The notes below the pieces were generated by a model. The model had not been told where the DNA came from. It did not search any database and saw nothing but the letters and a program-made list of their open reading frames with translations. Shown here in pieces: positions 33,932 through 46,700 of a stretch of DNA of 64,000 nucleotides. The position numbers and the translations under genes are program-made. Location: assembly GCA_029706075.1 (NCBI GenBank), contig JAINUG010000005.1:6251001-6315000 (forward strand), in the 5' to 3' direction. Each line of letters starts with the position of its first letter. Position 1 is the first letter of the stretch. The DNA comes from Aldrovandia affinis. Its lineage: Eukaryota > Chordata > Actinopteri > Notacanthiformes > Halosauridae.

Positions 33932-35925
33932 TAACACAGTTTGTGAAAAATGGGGTATACGAGGGTAAAGATCGAGAGTCATCACGACTCGTGGCAAAAG
34001 AAGTGTCTGACCTCTGGAGGGCCCCAACACCTAGTAGCGACAACATCTCCGGTGAATTCACACTGGAGGAGTTCGCTACTGCCCTCCAGCACATAAAGCC
34101 AGGAAAAGCTCTGGGCCCTGACTCCATTTGCCCGGAGCTTATACTCCATGCTGCACCTGCTCTGAAGTCCTGGTTAAGAGCTTTCCTCTCTTCCTGCTTG
34201 CGCCAACTGAAGATCCCCAAAATCTGGAGAAGAGCCCTAGCTGTCGCGATCCTGAAGCCGAATAAGCCTGAAGGGGACCCTAAGAGCTACCGTCCCATCT
34301 CTTTGCTCTGCATCCCCTTCAAGATCCTTGAGCGTCTTATCTATGTCCGCGTCGAACCAATCGTCGACCCACTGCTCCCCGGGAGCACGCTGGGTTCCGA
34401 TGCTAGACCAAGTCACTTTGTTGACCCAAGACATCGAGGACAGCTTTTCGGCCAAAGGAGGCTGGAGTCGTTTTTGTCGATCTGGCGGCTGCCTACGACA
34501 CCGTATGGCATCGCGGCCTCACCTGCAAGTTGCTCCGCCTGCTGCCAGACAGGCACATGGTCAGAATGATCATGGAGCTTGTCCGAAATCGCAGCTTCAC
34601 CCTCACCACCGGTAGCGGACAGTGAAGTAGGTTACGACGCCTCAAGAACGGCGTCCCCCAGGGATCGGTCTTGGCCCCCCTTCTCTATAACATCTACACC
34701 TATGACTTGCCTGACACGGTCTCGCGGAAGTATGCCTATGCGGATGACCTCGCGTTGGTGTACTCTGCTGGAGACTGGCAGTCATTGGAGGGGACATTAG
34801 GCCAGGATATGAAGACACTAGTGGCATACCTCCAGAAATGGAGATTGAAGCTCAGCGAGGCAAAAACGGTGTCGGCAGCCTTCCATCTCAACAAGAAGGA
34901 GGCCAAACGTGAGCTCCGAGTAAATATCGGTGGAATACCCCTGCCATGTTGCACTGAGCCAACGTACCTCGGCGTGACACTGGACAGGTCGCTCACGTTT
35001 CGCCGACACCTCGCGTCAAGGCGCAAGAAGCTAACATCTCGTGTGGCATTGATGAGGCGACTAGTCGGGTCAGGCTGGGGCGCCGGGGCAAGAACATTGC
35101 GTACGGCTGCCCTGGCCCTTGTTTACTCGACTAGTGAGTACTGTCCGCCAGTATGGTGTCGTAGTGCCCACACCCGCCTCGTCGATACGCCTATCAACGA
35201 AGCATTGCTCATTGTGACAGGATGCCTGCGTCCCACTCCTGTGGACAACCTCTCCATCCTTGCAGGCATCCAGCCCGCTGGGCTTTGCCACGCGGGAGCC
35301 ATAGCACGTCTCGCATGCCAGGCCATGGAGCCAAACCATCTGCTTCATGAAAGGCTCACTCTAACAGCTGAGCCTCCCCGGCGCCTCAAGTCGAGACACC
35401 CATTTGTGCCTGCCGCACGAGAACTCCTGCAGCAATGCAGCGACCTTAATATCAGTGCGGCACGGTGGGTGGATTACACCTGGAGCACGGAGTGGGAGAA
35501 AAACACCTCTAGACTCCGTGACTTCATCCCATACGTCGGTTTTCCCCCCATCGGGGTGGACTTGCCCCGACTGGCGTGGGTGAGGCTTAACCGCCTCCGG
35601 ACTGGCATCGGGCGTTTCTGCTCATCAATGCACAGATGGGGCTTGGCCTCCTGCGCGGCCTGCGAGTGTGGCGCAGAGGAACAAACCGCAGACCATGTCA
35701 TCCTGGTTTGCCCGATTTATCGGGCACCCAATGGGATCCATGGTCTGTCAGCTTTGGACGACGACACGGTGACATGGCTGCTGGAGGTGTGCCCCGAAAT
35801 ATAGCCCGGGTGAACCCCCCCTAGGCTTGAGGTGGTAAAAGGATAGCCCCTCGGCCCCGAGCCTAGGGGAGCAGAAAAAAGAATATACCCAAACGAAGAA
35901 GAAGAAGAGTTAGGGTTACCAGCTC
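33932..35925 (+). mobile_element. 5'-truncated non-LTR retrotransposon (LINE)
   Basis: The frame 33877-34569 encodes reverse-transcriptase blocks GKALGPDSICPELI and SYRPISLLCIPFKILERLI. It then shifts frame between about 34390 and 34660. The frame 34671-35804 continues with APLLYNIYTYDLP, the catalytic KYAYADDLALVY, and a C-terminal CECGAEEQTADHVILVCP zinc-knuckle-like motif. The 3' end is an AAGAAGAAGAAGAG repeat. A possible target duplication is GTTAGGGTAAC at about 33925 and GTTAGGGTTAC at about 35909. The clade is probably in the I/Jockey group; I am not sure. Confidence 0.8.
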
Positions 35926-36199
35926 GTCTGAAACATACTTTTTCCAAACGCGCGAATGTAATGTAATGCGCATGCGCGAGTTCTGGGAAAAAATAGGCAT
36001 ACCATCTAGCAATGACCGCCCTCTCCACTGTCTTAACACAGGGCATGACATGGTTTTCGTTTAGTAGGTTTTATAGCGGTTTTGCAGTACCGCTAGAATT
36101 GTATTATGTGTATAGGTTGGGTGCACACAACTTGTGCTATCTGTTTTCATGTTCTAACGTTCTCATTCTCACATTTCTATGAACAGGAAGTAAAATCTA

Positions 36200-38394
36200 C
36201 AGGTGCATCTCAATTAGAATATCATGGAAAAGTTAATTTATTTCAGTAATTCAATTCAAAAAGTGAAAATCATATATGATATGGATTCATTACACAGAGT
36301 GAAATATTTCAAGCCTTTATTTATTTTAATTTGGATGATTATGGCTTACAGCTAATGAAAACCCCAAATTAAGTATCTCAGAAAATTTGAATATTACATA
36401 AGATGATGATTTTTAATACAGAAATGTCAGCCTTCTGAAAAGTACGTTCATGTATATGCACTCAATTACTGCATCAATGCGGCGTGGCATGGAGGCGATC
36501 AGCCTGTGGCACTGCTGAGGTGTTATGGAAGCCCAGATTGCTTTGATAGCGGCCTTCAGCTTATCTGCATTGTTGGGTCTGGTGTCTCTCATCTTCCCCT
36601 TGACAATACCCCATAGATTCTCTATGGGGTTCAGGTCAGGCGATTTTGTTGGCCAATCAAGCACAGTAATACCATGGTCATTAAACCAGGTATTGGTACT
36701 TTTAGCAGTGTGGGCAGGTGCCAAGTCCTACTGGAAAATGAAATCAGCATCTCCATAAAGCTTGTCAGCAGAAGGAAGCATGAAGTGCTCAAAAATTTCC
36801 TGGTAGATGGCTGCGTTGACTTTGGACTTGAGAAAACACAGTGGACCAACACCAGCAGATGACATGGCACCCCAAATCATCACTGACTGTGTAAACTTCA
36901 CACTGGACTTCAAGCAACTTGGATTTTGTGCCTCTCCACTCTTCCTCCACTCTTTTGTTCTACAGTTTATTAGGCTCAGTTTATTCCGGCCTATGCCATC
37001 AAGCCACTGTAACTAGTCCAGAATGCTGCTGCTGGTCTGGTGTTCAACCAGCCGAAGTTCACCCACGTCACCCCTCTACTCTCCTCTCTGCACTGGCTCC
37101 CCATCGCAGCACGCATCAGATTCAAATCACTGGTGCTTGCTTTTCAAGCGGCCAGAGGTACTGCTCCCCCTTACCTCCAGTCACTCATCACTCCCTACAC
37201 CCCTCCCAGACCCCTCTGCTCCGCCTCCTCTGGTAAACTGACTGTCCCTTCCTTCTGGGCGCTGTCCTGATCCCTCGCTGGTGGAATGACCTTCCGCAAT
37301 GGGTCAGGACCGCGGAATCACTTGCGATCTTCCGCAAGAGACTCAAAACCCACCTCTTCAGACTCCACTACCACTGAACTCTGTCCATCTAGCTAAATTG
37401 TCTTCACCACTGTTTACTTGTTCAACACTATACTGCTTTTCCTTCCCGGTGTTACAGGTATGGTACGCAGATGCCTGCAATGATGTCTATTGCTGTATTC
37501 CTGCACTGATCTCGTGCACTATGATTGTTCCTACCATGTATTAATGCACATCTTGTAAGTCGCTCTGGATAAGAGCGTCTGCTAAATGCTTAAAATGTAA
37601 ATGTAAAATGTTCCTCCAGACTCTGGGACCTTGAATTCCAAATTAAATGCAAAATGTACTTTCATCTGAAAAGAGGACTTTGGACCATTGAGCAACAGCC
37701 CAGTTCTTTTTCTCCTTAGCCCAGGTAAGACGCTTCTGATGTTGTCTCTGGTTCAGGAGTGGCTTGACACGAGGAATGCGACAGTTGTAGCCCATGTCCT
37801 GGATACATCTGTGCATGGTGGCTCTTGATGCACTGACTCCAGCCTCAGTCCACTCCTTGTGAAGCTCCCCCAAATTCTTGAATGGGCTTTGCTTGACAAT
37901 CCTCTCAAGGCTGCGGTTATCCCTGTTGCTTGTGCACCTTTTCCTACCACACTTTTTCCTTCCACTCAACTTTCTATGAATATGCTTGGATACAGCACTC
38001 TGTGAACAGCCAGCTTCTTTAGCAATGACCTTTTGTGGCTTAACCTCCTTGTGGAGGGTGTCAATGACTGTCTTCTGGACAACTGTTAAGTCAGCAGTCT
38101 TCCCCATGATTGTGTAGCCTACTGAACCAGACTGAGAGACCAGTTAAAGGCTCAGGAAACCTTTGCACGCGTTTTGAGTTAATTCGCTGATTAGAGTGTG
38201 ACACCGTGAGTTTACAATATTAAACTTTTTCACAATATTCAAATTTTCTGAGATACTGAATTTGGGGTTTTCATTAGCTGTAAGCCATAATCATCTAAAT
38301 TAAAACAAATAAAGGCTTGAAATATTTCACTTTGTGTGTAATGAATCTATATAATATATGAGTTTCACTTTTTGAATTGAATTATTGAAAAAAT
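36200..38394 (-). mobile_element. Tc1/mariner element interrupted by L2 and truncated at the right
   Basis: The left end CAGGTGCATCTCAATTAGAA follows TA at 36198-36199. Inverted copies of the terminal region occur at about 36235-36400 and 38235-38394, but the outermost right ~38 bases are replaced by gypsy-like sequence. On the minus strand 38107-37643 encodes the N-terminal two-thirds of transposase (AKEAGCSQSAVSKHIHRKLS; LFSDESTF). The rest continues at 36945-36413 after the L2 insertion ([43 protein letters not shown]). Few stops are present, so this copy is relatively young. Confidence 0.9.
36950..37610 (+). mobile_element. L2-type LINE 3' end with 8-bp target duplication
   Basis: The fragment encodes the typical L2 C-terminus (SLHWLPIAARIRFKSLVLAF, then PPYLQSLI) and ends with GTAAGTCGCTCTGGATAAGA, CGTCTGCTAAATG and an AAATGTAAATG tail. 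TTCCTCCA is found on both sides (36942-36949 and 37611-37618). It is 5'-truncated. This copy shows that the tail word seen on SINEs and short fragments elsewhere in the window is the L2 3' end. Confidence 0.92.
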
Positions 38395-38407
38395 CTGACC
38401 TAAAGAT

Positions 38408-39316
38408 GATATTTGGGGTCGTGCAGTGTATGGGGAACATATATTGTTCATGCTATTAATAAAGTGGCACATTAAACCTACTGCTTGCCTCCAGTCGTCT
38501 TGAACCCCACCACGCATGCTCACTACACTGGGGTCAGGAGTGGGATGTACTAAGTACAAGACAAAGCAAGAGTAATCAGTGACGACATCTACCGGATGCA
38601 GCGTCAACTCGAGGGAGAGATTAATCAGGCTGAGCACCCCTGCCTGCGTTCCGAGATGGAAGAGTCCATCTGCCGGATGTGGCGAATGCGGAAGAGCGAA
38701 GCTGCGGAGGCCAAAGATCTTCCCACCCATGCCGAGATAGACGGGCCTTTCCGCCGGATGTGGCGCCAGGCGAAGGAGGGGGTTCCGGAGACCGGAGTGT
38801 TTTTAGCGAACCCAGACGGGGCTAGCGCTACCCGCCCACACCGCTCCACGTCCAAGCCCAGGGATGCTCCCACCAACCCTGCTGCATCCCGACCCCTAGC
38901 CAAGCTACTCAAGTAAGATGGAACAGCGGCGCTAACGTCGTACTTCACCCAGGTACAGCTAGCGGCTGAGTACAGCGGATGAGGTGAAGTGGTCACAGCT
39001 GCGCACCTAGCCTTAGCCCTGGAGGGTGGGGCCCTGCAGGTGCTCCTTGACCTCTCCCCAACAGAGCAGCACAGCTACCCAGCGCTTGCCATGGCCCTGG
39101 AACGACGTTTTAGTCAGCGGGTCTTCGAGAGCCACAGCCGAGAGCAGCTAGCCAAACGCTCTCATCAAGGGCAGGAATCGGTAAGCACTTTTGCTGCCAA
39201 TATCCGCTACCACGCCCGGCTGGGCTACCCCACGTTCCCTGCTGTTGTCCAGGAAGAGGTAACGCTACATGCGTTCCTGCGCACCCTGCATGACCCTCTC
39301 GGGACGTGCCCGCTGT
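38408..39316 (+). mobile_element. Ty3/gypsy fragment: LTR end, primer-binding site and gag
   Basis: The word CACTACA followed by TGGGGTCAGGAGTGGGAT at about 38526-38550 looks like an LTR end and primer-binding site of fish gypsy elements. Downstream frames 38596-38916 and 38989-39318 read as gag; the second includes ALQVLLDLSPTEQHSYPALA and RRFSQR. There is a frame break between them and no pol follows. A word like the proposed LTR start (ATATTTGGGG) recurs at 39340, possibly part of a 3' LTR. Confidence 0.6.
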
Positions 39317-39319
39317 AAA

Positions 39320-40190
39320 AAGATAGAACCAAAGGCGATATTTGGGGATATATGTGTATCGTTCTTTTTGAACAAATCTTTCTGGTGAATGAAAGGAACT
39401 GACTCACCTCTATGTAGGATTTGTTCCTTGTGACTTATCGAACCCACTCTCTGTATCAGCTTGATAGGAGGTTAATGGTGAATGGTTTAGATAGGTGTAA
39501 ATCATCTTCATGTCGCAAACGTATCATTCGAAACACTAGATGAAGCAATGCTTCACTCGGTGGGCTTTAAAACATGTCATAAGCCATAATTGTCCAATCA
39601 ACGACGTGTAAAGTACTATATTGCATTACATTGAATTGTATTAGCTAGTGAAGCAGAAAAAAATTATGCTTCACTGAAGTACCTTTTAATAACCTGAGGC
39701 TGGTGCTGTTTTGCTAAAAAAAATTGGCTTGGTTCACAGACAAAATAGTCATTGTGATGATACTTAAGCATTTAAAAAATATGTTTTATGTGATATGTGT
39801 GTTATGTTTTTTTGCCTGTTTGCTTTTAGGTGAAGCACTGCTTCATCTGTTTTCTTATAGAAACCTCCACTGGTTAATAGTAATAATTATATTAATACAT
39901 TTAATTTATAAAACGCTTTTCATTTTACAATCTGAAAGTGCTGTAGAATAGTGTGCATTCAAAAATAAAGCAAAAACAAGAGCAAACACAAAACAGACAG
40001 ACCCAGTCATATAAAAATAACATATACCCTATTGTTATTATATGGATGTTTCCCTATAGCACAAAGGAATACATTGCCGCAAAATATCACAAACCACACA
40101 TAACGGATTATGGAAAACAAAAACAGGCTGAAAGCAACTGTTTATTAAAGTAGACAAATCAGTCTAATTATTTCCAGAACAAAACATTAA
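39320..40190. other. AT-rich spacer with short GAAGCA palindromes
   Basis: No coding signal. Two 13-bp palindromes, GAAGCAATGCTTC (39542-39554) and GAAGCACTGCTTC (39832-39844), and one spaced hairpin (about 39650-39672) share the same arms. Confidence 0.5.
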
Positions 40191-40194
40191 CTTC

Positions 40195-40645
40195 AACCCA
40201 ATTTGCCCAGTGATTGTATTGTCTAATTTCAAAATCATTCCACCCACTCCACAAAATAATTTGGGGAAATGCATTTAGTATTTTTTTTTCCCCCAGTTTC
40301 AGTTTTATGTTTATTTTCTGCCATGACAATACAATAAATAAAAAGCTTTTTTACTTGCTGTATTTTTAGCATAACATATCTGCTGTTGATATTCTTCACA
40401 AGTGCAGGAGGTGACTAGGAACATATAATGATAATGATATATATATAAACACTTCATTTCTGCGCAGCAAGCAGCCTATATAGGACAGATGTGAAAGACA
40501 AAGCCATGCTGCTCCAGCAATGAACCAGTGCTGCGCTGTGTTCACTTCTGGCATAGATTGCCCCTATCCACTGTATTTTTAATTAGTGTTGTTTGCTGCA
40601 CTGCAGCTGCGATGTGTGGAGTGTAGATTGGCCTTAATGCCAAAA
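40195..40645 (+). repeat. Unclassified dispersed repeat, copy 2
   Basis: Second copy of the repeat at 4215-4700, in the same orientation. The best matching block is 40500-40590. It ends close to the first gypsy pol remnant at about 40740. Confidence 0.6.
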
Positions 40646-40739
40646 GTCCGAGTTAGATTTTGTTTATGGGTAGTGAGGAATCCTCTGAATGGGTTCTGCT
40701 GTTGGTGTCCTGTTGCCACTGATAGGTAAGTGTGTATTA

Positions 40740-42960
40740 TTTTTCTCATTCTGAATCACTGTTAGGATCCAACCACTGTTGTGGTTTTCTTTGTATTTCA
40801 GCCTTGTTCTTTGATGGAACTCATAGATGGGGCTCTCTGCAGGTTTTTTTTACCCTTCATCGGATTAACCTGATCCTCTGTTGAAATTTCCTGAGGTGAA
40901 ATGTGATCAAATTTTCCTTGGCCCTCCGTCAGGTTGCAAATGAGGACCCGGTCACTAGGCTGGAGGTGTCTTCCTTGTACTCTCTGGTCATAGTGGGCTG
41001 TCCCTAGATTTGCCCCTTTGGTGGCTTCCTTGTAATTTGATATGCCCCCTCCATTCTCTTTTTCCAACTGGTCACATAATCTTGTTAAGTGCTGTGTGTC
41101 TCATGTGTTTCTAGGTTGGGAGATGTTCTAAAGAGTAAGTAGTATGGGGAGAAACCTGTTGCTTCACTCTGTGTGTAATTGTATGTGTGGGTGACTAGGA
41201 AGTTCTTTCAGTCTGCTTTCTCTTTGTCGGTGAGGGTTTGGAGGATGGACAGCAGGGTTCAGTTATATCGCTCCACCTGCCCGTTTCCTTGTGGGTGGTA
41301 AGGCATAAATGGTGTGGATTGTTGACAGTGGTGCTGAAGTTTTTTTGCTGGGTTTCTTCTGCTTGATATACTTACACACATTAGTGACAGTGTTGTACAT
41401 TTCTCTGCATTTGTGGCCAATAGAACCGGTCTCTAATGAGGCTGAGCATTCTTTCCACCCCCAGGTGACCCAGGTTCTAGTGTAACTCTTTGAAGACCAA
41501 TGAGTGGTAAGCTCTAGGGAGGAGCAGCTGTTCTCTCTATTCTCTGTAACTTTAACCACTGTTTCAGCAGTATTGCCATGTCAGAGTGCTCAGTCTTCAA
41601 TGACTCTCTGCTCGGCCGCTGGTTCTCTCGCTTGTACCACAGTGTTCTACCAATGATGCTGTCTTGGGCTTCTCAGATCTCTACCGGAGTAAATGGTTAG
41701 CCCAAGCTACGGCCGTTGCAGTCCTACACCAGGTTCAAGGTGTTAATGTGTACCACTCCTGTTCCTTGAGTAGGGCTTTCTCTCTACTGCCACAACTTGC
41801 ACTGAAGCACTGATGACATCCTGGTTCACTTCCTTGGTGCACTTTTCCATGTAGCTGTCTACGTCGAGGGACATGCCCAACAGGTCATTAGCATTCACGT
41901 TGCTCTTTCCTGGGCGGTACCTAAATCATAAAGTTATAGTCCACTCTCTTCGACCAGGAAGCCCTGGTGGTATGCCTTACCCTGATCCCGAACTGAAAAC
42001 CAGGAACTCCTACTCATCTTGCATCCAGCACATCTTGTATCCTAGGGATGAGGTGGCAGCCTGAGACTAACTTTGGGTTAAAATCTCTGTAGTCACAACA
42101 CAGCCGTAAGCTGCCATCTTTTTTATCACAGAGACGACTGGCGAGGGGTTCAATCACCGGGACGGTATGACCCACCCTCTGTTCTACAAGTCCTGTAAGT
42201 ATTTTACTTCAATATGCAGAGGTTCCGGGACTGATATATACATTCTCTGTACTAGACTGCATTTTGAGGGATGGGATGCAGCCAATGTCATTGTTGTCAA
42301 ATGCAAATGCCTGGTATTCCTCTCTTAGCATTGTTCTTACCAGTTTTTGTTGAGCGTCAATAAGTGGGTCCACAATAACTGCAGGGTCCCATTCTTGCGG
42401 TCATCCATCTTTTCTGTCAATGGTAGGTGTCTCTTTTGGTCTGTCACTGTTCTTGGATTCCACTGGTGCCTGCTGGTTCTCTATGGGCTGAACTGCTGCT
42501 GGATATACTGTTTTCACTGACTGTAAGTAACCTAAAACTTTGTTGATCCATGAAGATGTTTTGATTTGTGGTGTTGGCTATGGGTACACATGTTATCCTC
42601 CTGTCAGGAACCTTCACCAGCACTTAATTGATGATTAGACCTTCCTGGAGTGAGCAGAGCTCATCTGGAAGGAAAAGCATTTCTTGACCCCGGAAATAGG
42701 CACGTGTGCACGGACATGGATGGTGGTGACCTGCTCAGCTGCCAGAAATGATCTCTTCCATCCTGTTCTCCTGTTCTCTCCCTATTAAACCAATGAGTTG
42801 GGATTGGTGCTGGGGTGGCAGATACTTAACTGTGCAGAGGCTGACTGGAACATTTGATAAGGTCCCATTGGCCACCATGGCATTCTGAGAGTTATGCTAG
42901 GTAGGTCGGCTGTGTTGCGCAGGCCTCTCATTGTCAGGGGGTGGTTCTGGTGACAGATGG
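40740..42960 (-). mobile_element. Decayed Ty3/gypsy pol
   Basis: On the minus strand, pieces of pol appear in order: reverse transcriptase near 42190-42000 (DKKDGSLRLCCDYRDFNPK, with stops), integrase near 41290-41100 (SILQTLTDKEKAD, SEATGFSPYYLLF) and the integrase C-terminus at 41067-40798 (GTAHYDQRVQGRHLQPSDRV). Many stops and small shifts are present. No LTRs were identified. Confidence 0.7.
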
Positions 42961-43719
42961 GATGCTTCCTGAAGGATTACTGAGGGTTTTTATTACTGGC
43001 TTTAGTGCATTTCAGTGTTGTCATGTTTCAGGAAGTTGTTTTATTAGAGAGCCATGTGTTAATGGTGTTTTGATGTGCTTGTCTCCATCAATCATCATCC
43101 TTTGTTTTTTGCCCTCAAATCAGCATCATCTGTAAGTAATTCATTTATTTTGTGATTAATATTAATTGCAAGATCATATTATTTTATATTTACATAAAAT
43201 GTGTATTTAGTGCTTTGTTAGTTTTAGCAAGTTAGCCTTTGTACGTTATGTCTTGCTTAAGCTTAAGCTCTGAACTACTTGCCTTCATGTAGGCATCATA
43301 CTTACCTTAAGTAGAGATTGTAAAAATGTAATGTAGAAATTTTACATTAAAAACACTTACCAGCAGGTACATAATTCCTTCCTGTGGACTTTGTATAGGA
43401 ATTTGCATAGTTATTGATCTGTGTCCGGCACATGTGTTTATTCCTATATTTTGTGGTTCTGTTCTTTGCAGTTTTCTACATAAAACCTGCCAGATATATG
43501 CTTCAGATGTTCTCTGGTAGTTTTTTTTGTGTAAGAGAGTTTAGCTAGCTGTATAGCTGAGTTCACTCAGGATGCTCAATGATGACAGTACAGTGAAAAG
43601 ATGGCCACTCTGTGAGGGATACAAAGACAGATGTTGGATTCTGATTGCAACGCCTTCCACGGCCAGAGAGAGATTTGCCGAACAACATCAGCAGTCAGGT
43701 ACACCTAACACTGTACGCC
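42961..43719. other. Spacer between gypsy and BEL/Pao remnants
   Basis: Unrecognised, AT-rich. It may include the 5' leader or LTR of the BEL/Pao element from about 43590, but no second LTR copy was found to confirm this. Confidence 0.3.
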
Positions 43720-46700
43720 CATCCCACTAGTCAAAAGGAATCAAGTGACATCATGGAGGATGTTCAGGATGGTGCTAAAGAACTTTGAAATCCAGTCTAT
43801 CTCCTCACGTTCACGGAAGTCCTCACGGTCATCAGTAGTATGAAGTGCTAGCAAAGCTAAAGCAGCCAAAGCAAGAGTGGCTTTTGCGCAGAGAGAAATT
43901 GACATTAAAATAGAAGGAGCTCGTCTCGATGCAACACTACATGCACTAGAGCAAGAAAAAGAAGCTGATGCTGCTCTAGCTGAGGCTCAAGTAATGGAAG
44001 AAGCAGCCATTGAACTAGAATGTCTAGAGCAAACAAAAGATCTAGACTATCTGCCTCTGAGTTCAAGGCAAAGAACAAGTGAATATGTGACACAGCATTA
44101 TAGTGTCAACAGCAGTAGACAGAGGGAAAAGGATGTAAACTAAATGCGTAAAATGTAAACACCTGAGGTAAGCCACACTCTGCAATTCAGCCACCCATGA
44201 ACAATCCAATCCTCTACTTCTGAGGGAAATCAACCTTTCTTAATACCATAGCTGGTCTTGACTTGACAGCAGGTGCAGAACTAGACTTGCTTATTAAATA
44301 GCTAGGAAAGGAGTCGAATTGAGCATGCACAACATATCAAGTCAGTCAACATCAGATACCCTTCCATAGATCTTGACACGTCTGGGAGAGACTGGTGGAA
44401 AGCTATGGCTCTCCAGAGGCAATTGAGAGAGCTCTCTTCTCCAAGATAGGGAGCAAAACAAATGTGTCACCCACAGACACTCCTCCAAAAGAAAAGACAA
44501 ACAAGTCAACAGAAGGGGAAACAGTGCCCCCTCCATAACAAACCGCAGCCCCTAAAGAAGTGCCAAAGTTTCAGGAATATGCCCTTAGATGACTGCAAGA
44601 AATTCCTAAAAGAGAATTAAATTATCCTAAGCCCATGTGAGAGTCACATCAGGGTGAAAGAAAGCTTAGGTCTGAATGATTCACATCAAGTACTCTTTCT
44701 GCTTTCCCCACCTCAAAGCCCACCAGAAAAGTAGAAAGAGTAGACAGAGTAGATTCCGTTCAGATTCATTTGGTGTTTGATTCAATCACGGAGTTCGATA
44801 GCATCTCCTTGAATGACGTGTTGCTCTCTGGTCCAGATCTTAACAATAACCTTTTGGGAGTCCTCCTCAGATTCAGGAAGGAAACAGTAGCCGTGACAGC
44901 AGATATACAACAAATGTTTTACTGTTTCATGGTTGAAGAGACCAGCAGAGATTATTTATGCTTCTTATGGTACAGTGATAATGACCTCAGCAAGGAAGTA
45001 ATTGACTACCGTATGAGAGTTAGTGTTTTTGAGAATAGCCCATCCCCTGCTGTGGCTATTTTTGCACTGAGGAAGGCAGCGAGAGAAGAGGAAGGACACT
45101 ATGGAAGTGATATGAGATGCTTCATAGAGAGAGATTTGTTGATGATGCCCTTAAGTCATTCCCCACTGAGGAGGAGGCTATAGATGTTCTGAAACAAGCT
45201 CAGAAAATGCTGTCCCTCTCCAACCTGAGGCTTCACAAAATCACCTGCGACAAGACCAATGTGATGGAATCCTTTCCCGTAGAAGATTAAGCCAACAATA
45301 TCAAAGACTTGGATCTTGCCGTGGATGATGTACCACTACAGTGCAGCCTCAGAGTAAGTTGGAACATCATATCTTATACGTTAACATTCCACATCCCGGA
45401 GAGCCAGAAGTCCTTCACACGTCAAGGTGTTCTTTCAACAGTGAACAGTCTGTTCGACCCTTTAGGGTTCCTGGCCCCAGTCACCATCCAAGGCAGACTA
45501 CTGCTATGAGAGCTCTCTACTCAAAACACTGAGTGGGATAGTCCCCTCCCTAAAGACAAGTATAGCCACTGGAGAAGGTGGCAAGATTCATTGCAAGAGC
45601 TGGAAAAGGTGCACATTCCACGTACCTACTCATACTTCTCCATTTCCAACACTCAGAAAACAGAGCTCTGCATCTTCTCAGATGCCTCTGTCAAAGCTAT
45701 TGCGGCTGTGGCATACTTAAAAGTTATTAATTGGGATGAGCACAATGAAGTTGGCTTTGTTCTAGGAAAAAGCTAGACTAGCTCTTCTTCCTGAGTTGAC
45801 TGTACCCCGTCTGGAACTGTGCATCACAGTGTTAGCCGAGGAAATTGTGGAATTGTCCAAGTAATGGACATGAAGCTGGACACAATCTAATTCTACACTG
45901 ACAGAAAAGTAGTATTAGTATACATACACAAGACACGAAGATTTGACATGTACTGTATGCGAGTAATTGGGTGCAGCGCATCAGGCAATCTACCCGACCA
46001 GACCAGTGGGGATATGTCCCTACAGAACTCAACCCAGCCGACTATGGATCAAGGTCCGTTCCCGCAGCCCTTCTAGCAAGCACTACATGGCTCTCTGGTC
46101 CCAAATTTCTTCATGATAGTGGCGATGTATTGTTCCAAGGACAAGCTCCTTTCAGTCTTGTGGAAACTGAACCCGACATTGAGATTCACTCAAGGTGTCG
46201 ACTCTTACTCAAGTGTTGAAGAGCCAGTAGGTTACTGGCGCTTTCAGCGTTTCTCAGATTGGAGATCCCTGACAAAGGCAATTGCTCGCCTTCTTCATAT
46301 CACGTATTGCTTTGCAAGCCCTTCAGATGATATAAGTTGTGCTGGCTGGCACTTATGCAAGAAAGGCCTCTCTGAGGTGGAACTAACGAGAGCAGAACAA
46401 ATTATTATCTTAAGCGTCCAGAGGAAAATCTATTCTGAAGAGTTCAAGTGCATTGAGGCAGAACGTTACCTCCCCGTACACAGCACTCTCCGTAAGCTTC
46501 AGCCTATAGTTGACAGTGAAGGCTCATTACGAGTTTGATCATTCAGTCAAAGCTGGGAAAAAATTAGACCAAACCTCTTAACATTCCAAGCCAAGCAATA
46601 CAAGCAAGTGGTTGGTGGTTGGTAGGAGAAAAAAGATGCATAAGTAACATTCTACACAGATGTGTGTTCTGTCGGAAGCTTTGAGGAAAAATAGAGTAGC

